Positions 45,111 to 56,829 of a stretch of 64,000 nt of DNA are shown here, piece by piece. The notes below the pieces were generated by a model. It did no database searches, had not been told where the DNA came from, and saw nothing but the letters and a program-made list of their open reading frames with translations. How positions within the stretch are numbered: the stretch's first letter is position 1; every line of letters starts with the position of its first letter. This DNA comes from Mauremys mutica. Its lineage: Eukaryota; Chordata; Testudines; Geoemydidae. The position numbers were made by a program, and so were the translations under genes. Location of the stretch: assembly GCF_020497125.1 (NCBI RefSeq), contig NC_059080.1:52889563-52953562 (forward strand), written 5' to 3'.

Positions 45111-45699
45111 CTACTTGCCTTCTAGCTTCTGCAATAAATGAGACAGGGTCCTACAGACAACAGCCTCCTTTACTACAAAACCCTGCTCAGACAGGTCCAT
45201 CCTGTGCACTGAATGATACTGCGATCTCATCGTGATCATGTAATTAAAATCTGTATCATAATACGTATGCACAAGAAGTTCAAATTATGGTTGCACAGAC
45301 AACCTTAATCCTGGCATTGCCTAATGTTTGAGTGCTTGACTTTGCACTTAATGTTCTTTTAACTTGGCTTTTAAGTATAATTTCCTAATTTTTCAAAAAG
45401 ACTATCCGGAAAAAATAGAAATTCCAGCATGTGGCATTGGACTGGAACCCACATCATGCATCAGCAGGGTTGGAATTTTTAGATCTACTGCCCAGACCTG
45501 AGTTTGAACTAATAGAGTAACTGATAGCAATAATAGGTTGTCATCTTCTAAGTGCACACTATTCTAGTGGGTTTCAGAAGTATTTGCTTTCACCTCAGGA
45601 ATGAGGAGACTCAGGAATCAGGTTCTGGAGGGGAGTGTGCTCTAGTGGTCACAGATCCTTCTGCTTGTTCCCCATTCCATCCTCTTGCAGGACCCGATC
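45111..45699. other. unassigned non-coding sequence at the 3' side of the Tx1-like LINE
   Basis: No LINE 3' untranslated region or A-rich tail could be identified here, so the true 3' end of the Tx1-like copy is either lost or lies in unrecognised sequence. Confidence 0.35.
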
Positions 45700-45728
45700 G
45701 AGGAAACAATGAGAAGTGGGCAATAAGG

Positions 45729-46238
45729 CTACCTCCACCTCCCGAAGTATGCACTGGGGGTGCCAAGGGCGGAGAGACCCAGGTGCCTACTGAGCACATA
45801 GGGATCCACTGAGTCCCCCCAGTCATAGTCCAAGAGGTCTCTGATCTTGGTAGCTTCCGCCAGGACCAACATCTGGCGCACCGAGGGGGACTCTGCCACC
45901 TGCACACGAAGATGGGGATTGTGTAGCAGGGGCTCAGTGAGGAGGTCTGCCCCCCCGGTGGCCGTCACGGACCTGGTCACCAAGACAAGCTTCCAGGTCC
46001 GGAGGAGGTCCTAGTAGAAGACCGGAAGCTCGGAGAGATCTCGCAGAAGACCCCTCAGGTGGAGATAAAAGAACTGCCTGTCATATCGGAGCCCTCTGAG
46101 GCAGCAGAGGAAGGTGTGCGCCAATGCACTCCACGCTGAGCTACCTGCACCATAAAGGAGTCTCTGCAGGGCCTCAAGTATCAGAGGGGTAGCCGTGTTA
46201 GTCTGGTTCTGTAAAAGCAGCAAAGAATCCTGTGGCAC
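45729..46238 (-). pseudogene. Tx1-like ORF2 C-terminal region
   Basis: Two frames together read LLYGAGSSAWSALAHTFL, GLRYDRQFFYLHLRG and LHNPHLRVQVAESPSV, a region I recognise as the C-terminal part of Tx1-like polyproteins. A stop near 46,011 separates them, and the upstream junction is broken by the hairpin insertion ending at 46,175. Its function in the family is not well defined; it follows the reverse transcriptase. Confidence 0.7.
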
Positions 46239-46396
46239 CTTATAGACTAACAGACGTTTTGTAGCATGAGCTTTCGTGGGTGAATACCCACTTCTTCAGA
46301 TGCAAGGTATTGCATCTGAAGTGGGTATTCACCCACGAAAGCTCATGCTACAAAACGTCTGTTAGTCTATAAGGTGCCACAGGATTCTTTGCTGCT
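46175..46396. mobile_element. 222-bp insertion forming a near-perfect hairpin
   Basis: A left arm (46,216-46,305) and right arm (46,310-46,396) are inverted copies, differing mainly by a 3-base loss in the right arm, with a 4-bp spacer. An extra 41 bp precede the left arm. A 12-bp duplication tctgcagggcct flanks it (46,163-46,174; 46,397-46,408), so it entered the Tx1-like LINE as one event. Each arm is the unit of 42,492-42,622, minus its first part in the right arm. Confidence 0.92.
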
Positions 46397-46507
46397 TCTG
46401 CAGGGCCTGGAGGTGAAAGACATGGACCTGAGTGCACAAGCACATCAGACCCTATACCTCCCTCCTCCAGAGGAAGAAACAAAACCCCAGCAGAGACCCA
46501 GTGCAGG

Positions 46508-47470
46508 CTAGGCAAAAGAACTCCAGAACCAACTTCTGGAGAGATTGGCCAGGAACCCCGAGGCTGGGCACAGGGTTTTGAGCCGGTGCCAGAGCATGGA
46601 CAGGACTAGCTGGTTCAGCACCAGTTCCCTCCCCTGAAAGAGAAGGCACTGGAGCAGTCCTGCCCACCTCCGCAGTTGCTCAACCACCCTGCACTCCAAA
46701 TCATGCCAGTTCTCCGGCGGCGAAGGATGTGTGGCAAAAAGATAAAACGCCAAGATAGAGCAGTGGACCCACACCCCACCACATGGCCTGAAGCACAGGT
46801 GGGAGGAGCTCGCCTGCCACTCAACCCCGACCATCAGGCCAGAGCTCTTGACCCAGCTGGCCTGGGCAGAGGAGGCTGCCAAGTACACAGCTTGACAGGC
46901 CTCCACCCGCAGCAGGTTGCCCGGGTCCTGGACCATGAGGAGCATGTTGTTGGCGTATGCCGACAGGACCAGCCACATCCTTGGCTCACAGAGCACCATC
47001 CCCATCAACCTCTTCCACAGGAGACGGAGGAAGGGCTCAATGGTCAGAGTATACAACTGGCCTGACAGCAGCCAGCCTTGATGCACTCCTTGCCTGAAGC
47101 TGACAAGTTCACTCAGGGTCCAGCTGAGCCTGACCAAGCACTTGGCAGAAGCGTACAGCACCTGGAGAAAGCCCACAAAACTGGGCCCAAAGCCAAATGC
47201 CCACAGTGTGCCCAGGAGATACCTGTGGTCCATCCAGTCAAACGCCTTCTCCTGATCCAGGGAAAGGAGAGCAAATGACAGAACATCCCTACACCCAACC
47301 TCAAGGAGATCCCGGACCAATAAAGATTGCCGAAGATGGTATGGCCTGATGTAAGTATGGTCAGGATGGACCACGTCTGCCAGCATGGACCCGTCGCAGC
47401 GAGATGGCCTTTGCCACGACCTTATAGTCCGTGCTGAGGAGCGAGATGGGATGCCAATTACTAAGGTCAC
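46508..47470 (-). pseudogene. Tx1-like reverse transcriptase, inactivated
   Basis: A 320-codon frame holds the palm: LDQEKAFDWMD (residues 71-81; box A aspartate kept), FRQGVHQGWLLSGQLY (125-140; box B, with Cys-Pro replaced by Trp-Leu) and YANN at 172-175, where the family has YADD. Both catalytic aspartates of box C are therefore Asn (46,946-46,957), each explained by one G-to-A change on the coding strand. The first 30 or so residues are out of frame relative to the family. An enzyme from this copy could not polymerise. Confidence 0.85.
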
Positions 47471-47507
47471 AGAGGTCCCCCTTTTTCAGAAGCAAGGTGA
47501 GCACTGC

Positions 47508-47927
47508 TCACCTGCATGATAGAGGGAGGATCCCGCTCCCCAAGGACTCGGACCAGACGATGGCAAGGTCCGGGCCGAGGACGTCCCAGAACACGCGGTA
47601 GAACTCCTCAGTCAGCCTGTCCATGCCCGGAAACTTATTAGTGGGCATGAGACAGAGGGTGTCTGAGAACTCAGCCGGAGTGAGAGGCAGCTCTAGCCGG
47701 TCCCAGTCACCCACACTGACCACTGGGAGTTCGTCCCAAAGTGCCCCACAGGCATTCGCTTTGGTAGGATCCGGAGAGAAAAGGCGAGCGTTGAAGGCCC
47801 TGGCCCTCTCATGCATCTCCACCAGATCTGCAAGGTGTGTGCCGTCCTCTGCCAAAAGGCAATGGACGTGCTTTTTCACCCCCCTCTTTTTCTCCAGGGC
47901 ATAGAAGAAGTGGGAGCTGCGATCCAT
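47508..47927 (-). pseudogene. Tx1-like ORF2 linker and first RT motifs
   Basis: The frame reads DRSSHFFYALEKKRG near the start, then LPLTPAEFSDTLCLMPTNK and PGMDRLTEEFYRVFW, the motif block before the RT palm (family N-K-S-P-G-x-D-G-L). A frameshift separates it from the palm frame at 47,470. A stop precedes the first Met at about 47,930, and sequence upstream to 48,280 reads through in the same protein with further stops. Confidence 0.8.
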
Positions 47928-48284
47928 CTACCGGAGGAGACGGATGTGAGATCAAACAAAGGCACCCCAGGTCCAGAGATAGTCAAGGGCCCAGCGTTCC
48001 TCCCGCTTCTCCCGGCACACTCCGCAGAGGGATGGATCCCTGGGGCAGGCGGCCAGATGCCTCTCCAGCTCTAAGACCTCCCGCTCCAACTGCTCTATTG
48101 CCACATCCCTCTACCCGCTGGCGCCCCAGGTGTAGCTACAGCAGAAGAGTCGGACACGAACCTTCCTCACATTCCACCACCGTTGCACCAAGGGAAAGGT
48201 CTGCCTCTGCCCATGCCAGGCCAGATAAAACTCCTGGAAGAATACCACAAAGCCCACATCCTCCAGCAAGCTGTTATTAAAGTG

Positions 48285-49037
48285 TCAATAGGCCGGCCCT
48301 GGCCTCTCTGGAGTAAGAGAGGCCTTCATGGCCACCAGATGGTGGTCTGAGAATAGGGCCAGCCGGACGCTGGAGGAGTGGGCCCGCGAAAGATGGTAAC
48401 GAGATAAGTAAATGCGATCCAACCGGGAGTGGCATGACTGAGCAACCTCAACCGGGTCACACGTAAAGGTGGAGTCATCATCTGGGTGGTGGTCATGCCA
48501 GACGTCCACCAGGGAGTGATGATCTATAATCTCCCAGAAGACATCTGTGGCAGTCTGGCACTGCTTGGTCCCCATGCAGTCCCGCTCCTCGAGGGTAGCG
48601 TTAAAATCCCCACCCAGGACCAGACACTCGTGAGGATCTAGAGATCGAAGGAAGGCGGATGCCTGCTGGAAAAAACACACCCGCTCCGGGCCAGATATCG
48701 GGGCATAGACATTGACTAAGTTCAATGTCGGCCCTTCCACCCGAGCCTGGAGGTGCAGCAGGCGACCTGGCATGACCTCGGCTGTCCCCAGCACCTTGGG
48801 CTGTAGGTCGGGGGAGAACGGGGTAGCCACCCCCGCCTGACAAGACGAAAGGTGGCTAAAATATACCCTGTCCCCCCACTCCAGCCACCAGCTAGCTTTG
48901 GCGGTCAGATCCATGTGGGTCTCCTGTAGGAAAATTACTGAGTACCCCCCTACCCGAAGGAAGGAGAGCACCTGATACCCGCGAAGACCCATCCTACAGC
49001 CCCGGGTGTTCAAAGTGCCAAAGATGGTCATCGGCAT
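48285..49037 (-). pseudogene. Tx1-like apurinic-type endonuclease, catalytic residues kept
   Basis: A 250-codon frame starting MPMTIFGTLN covers nearly the whole endonuclease domain that nicks target DNA. The catalytic and structural residues are present: N10 (TLNTRG), E39 (LQETH), Y111 (NVYAP), D144 and N146 (GGDFN), D207 (SRLDRIY) and the D-H pair at 231-232 (SDHH). The frame ends at a TGA at 48,285. The next codons (HFNNSLLEDVG) continue the protein in the same frame, so this looks like a Trp-to-stop change. It belongs to a dead element, and expression is not implied. Confidence 0.85.
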
Positions 49038-50609
49038 AAGGAGGGCTGGGGAAGATCCTCACAGGTAGGCACACTAGCAGTCCCCATTGTTCCCTGCAGC
49101 AAACCGTGACCTACCCCGAAAGCCATCAGGGAGTCACAGAAGCAATAGGTCCACTGGTAGGCCCTTCGCCCCCCCCCCCCCCCTAAAATGGCCCTCACAG
49201 CCCCGAGGGTAAGATAAAAGTCCCCTCAGCGCTGGAGAGCGAGCTGCACTCTATTTCTGGAACCACAGGAATCCAGTAAGAGCAAGTGCAGCTCATCTCA
49301 CGATTCCTGGGGGGGCAGTGGGCAGAGATACCTGACTGTCCCCCGGATGGGTCCCCGTACCAGCCCCGCAGCTTGACCCCAGCACAGGGGACTGCGACAG
49401 AGAGAGAACTGCAGCCCCAGATGGGCCAGGAGAGGGAAAAACAAAAGCCGCCTCCCAGGGGCCCTCATAAATGGAAAATGAGGCAACCCTGGGGGCAGCA
49501 GCAACAGGAGGAGGGAAGGAAAAAGGGTTAAGGACAATAGCAGGGGCTGGAATGGGGTCAGTGGCAGGACACAGACCAGGGACAGGGTTGAGGCTGGGGT
49601 CAGGGACGAAATCAGGGGCCCGAGTGGCAAAGCCACCAGGACACAGCCCCCCCTCGACAGGGCACGGTGGTTAGAAGGGCAGCAAGGGCTCAGGGTTCCC
49701 CCACAGCACTAGGCTCAGGTGCCTCACTAAATGAAGCACCTATGATTACAGCACTGGGGGGTGGCGAGGGCTGCCGCCCCACCTCACAGGGAAAGTCACC
49801 CTTGGGCTCAAAGCCCAACCGCTCAGCGTCAGCCATTGCCACACTGGGCACGGTGGCCTCCGCCGGAGTACTGATTGTGGCCAGGCAGATGGTCAGGTCC
49901 CGGGGCGCCACAGAGGCAATAACAGGGGCAACAACCTGAGGCAGGGGAGAAAGTGGAGGGGGGGGGGCGCGACAGATTACAATCGCCCTGACTGAGACCC
50001 TCTAACAGGGAGGCATCCACCCCCTCGATGATAGGGGTCAATCCCAGGGTCTCAATCTCATCAAAAATGGAACCAAAGTCCCCACCCACCTCTACAGGGG
50101 CCCCCTCAACAGCAGCTAGGGCAGTAGCCACCTCGGCACCTACAGGGGGCACAGATGGCAAAGGGGCGGAGGGGCACCTTCCAAGACCCCCTCAGGAAGG
50201 GACTCCATGAGAGAGGTGGTACTACCCACCGCCGCAGCTACAGCAACTTCAATTGACTCCAAGTGGTGAACATCAATAGGGGAGACAATGGAAAACCCAG
50301 CATCAGCAACCCCCTTCATAGTTTTACAGGGGGTTCCTTTCCCCTCACCAATGAGAGGGGGGTGCTGGGCCAGCGTGCCCCGCCCCATGGCACCTCTCTC
50401 GCACAAGCTCCCAGCTCCATGAGGAGGGGGGCTGGCCAGCCGGATCAGAGCCAGGGAGATGACGGGAGGGTAAGGGAAGACGAGGGCAGGGCAGCGGGGA
50501 AAAGGACAGACTCCCCCTGAGGCAAGCCCCACTCGATTTCCGCCACCAGCCCTGCCACCCTCTACTCCACGGGCCCTGGTCTACTACCCACCACAGCGGT
50601 GGGGCCCGC

Positions 50610-51437
50610 TCACTCGTCTAGGCACACTAGGGGGGCCTTCCCTAGGAGCCGAGTGGAGTTGACAATGGTCACAGATGGAGGAGGGGCGACCTCAGGGACC
50701 GGGCAATCAGGGCCGCCAGCGATGAAAAAGCCAACGTCCTTCCTGGTTTCAGAGGTCCCAGATGCCCCTCCGGACATGCCACGCCACCCGGCAGAGAAAG
50801 CACTGGGCCTCCTCTGAAGAATAGTAAACCCGGTACTGGGCCCCTTGGTGGGACACCAGAAAGGACCCTCCAGAACCTCCCTGTCACACACCGCCTTGAA
50901 TCTGCACCTGCCAGCGGAACGATAAAACGTGGCAGAGGGCGGAGTCCTTATAGCCCAATGGAAGGGAGCTGAGGACAGACAGGGGCTTCCCCAGGGTGGA
51001 AAGGAATGGCAGAAGGGTGGCATTGGGGAGGAAGAGAGGAACAGAGAAGACCACCACCCATTTGCCCAGGTCCTCCAAAGGCTCAAGGGGAACATAATGC
51101 CCCCCACCACCAACCCCCTCTCCACCGCCTCTGGGGCAGCAGCCTCCGATGTCAGGAAGAACACAACTTTCCCAAACATCTTAGAGGCTGCCACCACGGC
51201 CATGGGCCCCACCATCGCCTGCATGGTAGGCTTCCACGTGGAGCGAGGCCGACACCAGGAGGCAACGCATCCTGTGCTCTCTGGTGAGGGTGGGAAAGGG
51301 TCCCTGGCCACCAGGAATGGTATGCCAGGGGGCTGCTGGAGCAGATGACAAGACGGCGAGCAGAGGAGTCGCAGCCACCTGGGTGTACGCCCTGGGGGCT
51401 GAGGGAGCAGCACGGCTAGGGCTGGTGGAGGGAACAA
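50610..51437 (-). pseudogene. Tx1-like ORF1 (RNA-binding protein) remnants
   Basis: The reading moves among three frames: AASKMFGKVVFFL and EAVERGLVVGG in the 275-codon frame, then NATLLPFLSTLGKPLSV and LGYKDSALCHVLSFR in a second (50,884-51,078), then GVACPEGHLG-type sequence in a third (50,669-50,887). These blocks fit the ORF1 of Tx1-like elements, including the region before the zinc knuckle, whose cysteines are mostly lost. At least two frameshifts are needed. Confidence 0.65.
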
Positions 51438-52150
51438 TGGGTCAGGGAAAAAGTGGGGCTGTGGCAGTTGATGGGGCCACAGCAGGAGAAGGAACCACTG
51501 CTATGGGGAGTTTCAACCTTCCGGGCAGGGCCCTTGACCTTCTTTGTCCCCCAGCCCTTCCCACCGGCCAAGGGAGCAGTCTCAGAAGTGGAGGCGGCAG
51601 AAGTTGCGGCAGCAGCAACGGAGTCTTGGGAGTCCTTTCTTGTGCTGCCACCAGGGCAGGCAGCAAAGGGAAAGGGGGCAAACAGCTGCAAGAACAGGAT
51701 AGTGAGCGAGGCAGAGGGGAAGGGAGCCCACTAGCCAAATGCAACAGGGGAGGGAGAGCAAGTCCAAGGAAGGGGAAAGGGAACGTGCACCCATGGGGAC
51801 CCGAAAAACAAGTGCCTGCTTGCTGCTTCTACTGTCCCAAGATGGGAAAAAGGACACAGCAAACTGCTGGGCTGGGGAGTGGAGAGCAGAGCCAGATGGT
51901 AATTGGGAAGGTGGAAGGGGGTGGTGGCAATAGGGGAGTGGACAAACCAGGGGAAGGGCTCCACGCCACTCTCTCAGCTCCCCACTACCACGGCACCTAC
52001 CACTACAGAAGCAAGGATGTTACAAACCCCCTCCACAAGGCAGAGCCTTCTTTATTCCCTCCTCAGCTCCAGCCACACTAACAGGCTCCCTAGCAGCATC
52101 AGCAAGGGCAGCAGCAACCCAGCCAGGGAAGGCCCTAAAAATGATGGAAA

Positions 52151-52990
52151 AAGGGGGGCTTGCACTCCTCTCTGAGAGTCAAACCAGAAGGATCCTCCCC
52201 ACAGCAGCAGCAGCAGCCAGTCGGGGCAACCAGCCAGCAGGACAGCCTCAAAAGAGTAGAAAACAGGTAGATCAGCCTTCAGAATGAGCAAGTCCCTGTT
52301 CCCTGGGTAGCCAAACAAAGGCTGCTCCAGACCAATTAAGACACCTGACACCAATTAACCACTTAAGGCTGTTAGGCTAATGGAGACAGCTGGAACCAAT
52401 CAAGGTCCCACTTACACTGTTTAAAAAGCTCTCCTTCCAGTACCTAGCAGAGGTGAAATGAAATCAGAATCCTGAGGCAAGGGTGAAGTTAGGAAAAGGG
52501 GACCACAGGGGAAGTAGCTCAGGGAATCAAAGCGTATCAATGGTGAAGGGAAAGCCACCAATAGCTGCTACTATGAGGGTCCCTGGGTGGAACCTGGAGC
52601 AGAGGGTGGGTCTGAGTTCCCTCTCCCCAACCCCCAATACTCTGTCAGAGATCCTCTAGAGAAGGGAAGTAGGACTTGGTCTAGGCAGGAGGCTGAACTG
52701 TGCCTAGTGAGCTCTGTGGAGCAGCTGACTCTGGGGTATCCCTCCTTCCCATCTCCCATACTGGCCAGGGATGAAAGTAACTCAGTAGGCTGTGGCTCTT
52801 GCCACTACACTGAGAAAGGGGGGTCATATTGGGGCCTTAATGAGTTTGAGGCCACTGAATCTGCCCAGGATCATGGGACCCACCAATATAGGCTTGGAAC
52901 TTTGTCACAATATATATGAAGGAAGACTCATAGTGCAGTGGGTTACTCCATTAGCTTTCCCACGTGGAGACCTTGGGTCTCATATTAGAC
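52151..52990. other. unclassified repeat-like sequence 5' of the Tx1-like LINE
   Basis: Phrases such as 'acacctgacaccaattaacc', 'ggagacagctggaacc' and 'ctggagcagagggtgggt' are repeat-like and I associate them with reptile LTR or 5' untranslated sequence. No paired ends, TATA box or poly(A) signal could be placed, so I leave the class open. A tRNA-like A/B-box pattern may lie at about 52,930-52,985. Confidence 0.3.
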
Positions 52991-53322
52991 TAGAAGTGAC
53001 TGTAATGGCAGTGATTTTATCCTAGTCCTCAGCTGGCCACATCACTGGACTATCACACACTTTGGCACAAATCAACATAAGTAGCCATCTCTGAATGAAA
53101 GAGCCTTGGTAATAAGCAACAGGTGTGTTTCAGGATTGATGCAATGTGCAGTGTGGAATTTGCCTTGCGGCTGGCTCCAGATGGTACTATCATTATCTCC
53201 AATTCATAAATGCTAAACTCACTCACAAACCTCCTTCCCCTTCTCTCACCCCTGAAATAAAGCATAGACTTGAACACAACAGACCTGAAAATCTTGTTGG
53301 ACTGAACCATAAACAAGATTTT
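52991..53322. other. unassigned non-coding sequence
   Basis: Nothing recognised. Confidence 0.35.
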
Positions 53323-54180
53323 ATAGAGTCAGAGAAATGTAGGGCTGGAAGGGACCTCAAGAAGTCAGCAAGTCCAGCTACCTGTGCTGAGGCAGGGCCA
53401 AGTAAACCTAGACCATCGCTGACAGGTGTTTGTCCAACATGTTCTTAAAAAACCTCCAATGATGGGGATTCCACAACCACCTTGAAAAACTATTCCAGAG
53501 GTTAACTACCCTTATAATTAGAAAGTTTTGCCTAATATCTAACCTGAATCTCCCTTGCTGCAGATTAAGCCCATTTCTTCTTGTCCTACCTTCAACTGAC
53601 ATGGAGAGCAATTGATACCTGTCCTCTCTATAACAACCCTTAATATGTTTGAAGACTATCAGGTTCCCCCTCAGTCTTCTTTTCTCAGGACTAGCCATGC
53701 CCAGTTTTTTTAACCTTTCCTCATAGGTCATGTTTTGGAAACCATTTTTGTTGCTCTCTGGACTATCTTTCGTTTGTCCAAAGTTTTCCTATAGTGTGGT
53801 GCCCAGAATTGAGCACAGTACTCCAGCTGAGGCCTCATCAGTGCCCAATAAAGCAGGACAGTTACCTCCTGTGTCTTACATTCAACACTCCTGTTAATAC
53901 ACCTGGGTCCTCTTTGTTCCACTTTTTGAGAATAAATACTATGTTTTTCCTTCTCCAGTCCTCTGAGACCTCACCTGTGCTCCATTATCTCAAAGATAAT
54001 TGTTAATAGTTTCAAGATTGCTTCAGCAACTTCTTTAAGTACCTTAGGATTAATTTCATCAGGTCCTGCCAACTTGAAAACATCAAACTTATCTAAATAC
54101 TCTTTACCCTATTCTGTTCCTATTTTGGTTTGTGTTCTTTCCCCTTTGTAGTTAATATTGATTGTGTTGAGTATTTGGTC
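53323..54180 (-). mobile_element. CR1 LINE, 3' part (rest continues at 56,830-57,480)
   Basis: On the - strand this is the C-terminal coding segment and 3' end of a CR1: GRTRRNGLNLQQGRFRLDIRQNFL at 53,408-53,731, preceded by TYEERLKKLGM and LMRPQLEYCAQFW at 53,728-53,922. The text further upstream continues directly into 56,830 once the inserted hAT-type element is removed. A stop or frameshift separates most blocks. Confidence 0.88.
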
Positions 54181-56821
54181 CAGTACTGGATTTACCATGG
54201 TGCCAGTGGCACCATAGCGCTGGACCCAAGCTCAAAAGAGGGGCCATAACACTCTTTTCCTCCCCTCTGCAGAGATGGAGCCTCAGAGCAGCCCAGATCC
54301 AGCATGGGAACTGAGACCTCATGGGGCCCTGGGAGATGTAGTTCCATGGCCAGCTCCCTGCCTAGAGAGCCTGCCCTGGAGCAGGGAAGGAACTACATTT
54401 CCCAGCATTCCCTTTTCTGCTATCAACAGGAAAGGGAGGGGGAAGCTGAGAGACTCCATGCGCTGCAGCTTGCTGTGAATGGAGAGCTGGCTGCTAGAAG
54501 GGGGTGGTAGTGTGAATGGGGAACAAGTGTGCCCAAGAAGTAGAAGGCTTTGGCCCAGATAGCACCCTCGGAAGACTTCCCCAGACTGGCTTAGGGATGC
54601 TGGTGTGACCTTGCCTGGCAGCCCCCAAAGAAGGAACTGGGTAGACTAAATGGACAGTGCACCCCTCTATCTGAAGCCTAGCAAGGGAGGTATGTGGATC
54701 CCACTAGAAGTTAAAATGAAAAGTAAGGGAGGGGAGGCTTTACTAGAGGACCTGGGCAGCTTCAGATACAGTACAGGAGGATTTCCACTAATGAGCCATT
54801 ACAATAGAAATTGACTTTTTCCTTTCCAGAGTTATCTAATATTCAGAAAGGGAATCTAGCACCTGCCTTCCAGATTTGAACACCCTCAAAATTCAGGAGT
54901 GCTCAGGCTCAATTTGGGCAACTGTTACTTCATTTTTCCCAAATCAAATATGCTGATCCACTGTAATTTGCTGTATGAAAAAGTAGGATAAAATTGAGCA
55001 ACAAATGCTGGGATCTTCCCAGTGCTAACTAGGACTGGAATTGCTATTTTCAACAGCCATTACCATTTTTTTTAGTTTTGTTTGTTTAAAAGGAAGACAG
55101 TAATATTGCACTGGCAAATTCCCCATAGAAACAAAGAATGGAACAAAAAAATAATAAAGGCACCTCAACTTTTCCTCATTTATATAGGACAGTCTTATAA
55201 TATGGATCCAGATATCTTCCAATCACACAAGCTGAAAATTGTTCCACTTTACTGCAGTTCTGTAACCATGCAGGAACCAGTCCTGTTTGTGTTCTGTGCA
55301 AATCCAAAATTCTTACTGAATTCAGAAGTGCCTTGCTTTTGTGACCATACTACCTGATATTTTCAGCCCTTGTAAGTGAAGCAGGTTTACATTTAGTAAT
55401 TGGGTGGGAAGCCTCTCAGAAAAAAGTTAGGTGCTGTAGGAGGTGTTGCTTATTCACTAGGTAATGTGAGACCTTCCTGTTACAATAGCAAACCAGTGCC
55501 GCATAGAATGCACTTTGCTCCTCGAGTCTAGAATGGGGTCCTTTGCTTCTATACCCAGCCAATTAAAGACAATGAAAAGACTCCCACTCACTTCAACAGG
55601 CTTTGCATAGAACTGATTATACACAGGGTAACTCCACTGTCTTCACAGGGTCCTTCCTGGTCTCACAGCGGAGGAGGGGGGCATGTGAGCTTGTTGCAGA
55701 GCTGCTGCTCAGGAATGGGAACCTCCTGACACCCCAGCCTCCAAAATCATTCAGGCTGCACTTTCTGCATGGCTATGTGCTAGCTGAGGGGTGCATGGGA
55801 ATTGGTGGCCTCTGCTGCAGGTGATGGGAATCTCAGGTACTTAAAGTCATGGCCTAAAGGAGAGAAGTGCCTAACTCCAGAGTCTGCAGCTGCCTAGGGC
55901 CAGCGCTGAGGATTTAGAGTCCCTAGTGCTGCCGTTGCAAGGTTCAAGCATGCTCAGCCTTGGCATTGCCACCCCTCCTGCAGCTAGTAGCTGCAGCTGT
56001 CTAAGGCTGTCTCTGGCAATTGGCCCCATGGCTATAGCCAGAGAAGCTACAAGTGACTCTGTGACTACGGGGGGCCATTAAGCTAGAGCAGATAAAGAAA
56101 CTGGAGTTAACCTCAAGGAACAGAGGTCACCAGTAGAAAAGGAATGTCAAAGGGAGCAGGGAAACAGGAACCAGGTCAGTCTTGCAGAGGGAGCTTCCAG
56201 CTGGTTGGGGAGCATGTCCAAAGTAGAAAGGAAACAAGTATGGGGAGAGGTAGTGGTGATCAGGTAGTAGACTAGCATGTAGATGGAGAAAGGCTGGTGT
56301 CTTCAGATTCCCAAGGCATAAGTCCTCACTTTGGGGAAATGGTGTTTGCAGGTGGCTTGCTCAAATGGCAGGATGGGTGCTGAGGGAGGGATTTGTCAGC
56401 ATTGATCAGGTATCTGCTGGTTTTAAAACTTTGAGCTGAGACTAGGACCACATGCAGTGACTGGTGACATAGGGTGGTACTGGAGACATGGCTATAGAAG
56501 GTCTGAATGAGGAAGGAGATAAATCTGTGGGGAGTTTCCTTGATCACTATGAAACTTCTACTCACTGAGGGCACTGGTAAACCCACATGGGTGTACAGCT
56601 CAATAGGAAAAACTGGGGGCTGATGGAGCTGTGTATGGAATGCATATAGTCATATAGAAGTGTGTAATCAAAATGAAAAATGTCTCTGAGATTCAGTACC
56701 GGGTATACTATGGCACCAATGGCACTGCCACACCAGGCCCACACTCGGAGCCCATAGTGACTACATAGGGGCCCACAAATATGTTTGGCGCCGGGGCCCA
56801 CAAAAGGTTAATCCGGCCCTG
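54181..56821. mobile_element. 2.64-kb hAT-type element inside a CR1
   Basis: The left end CAGTACTGGATTTACC and the complement of the right end CAGGGCCGGATTAACC are inverted repeats with three mismatches in 16. The 8-bp duplication atttggtc at 54,173-54,180 and 56,822-56,829 is exact. A second left-end-like sequence starts at 56,694 (CAGTACCGGGTATAC). The interior has only short frames, none recognisable as transposase, so this is a non-autonomous or decayed copy. Confidence 0.88.
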
Positions 56822-56829
56822 ATTTGGTC

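Larger units (their letters stand above)
45700..52150 (-). mobile_element. Tx1-like (L1 superfamily) LINE, near full length, dead
   Basis: The - strand carries, in order from 52.1 to 45.7 kb, a frameshifted ORF1, an apurinic-type endonuclease block, a linker, a reverse transcriptase and a C-terminal region of a Tx1-clade non-LTR retrotransposon. The segment is markedly GC-rich against the AT-rich flanks. Stops and frameshifts break both genes. The 3' end is not identified, while the 5' end is approximate. An inverted-repeat insertion splits the C-terminal part at 46,175-46,396. Confidence 0.85.

Noticed and set aside
46216..46396. Possible CRISPR-like or regulatory hairpin
   Set aside because: A vertebrate setting and a flanking 12-bp duplication show it to be an inserted repeat; there is no array.
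51284..52081. 265-codon + strand frame
   Set aside because: It runs antisense to the Tx1-like ORF1 and 5' region, is Gly/Ala/Lys biased from GC-rich purine sequence, and has no domain.
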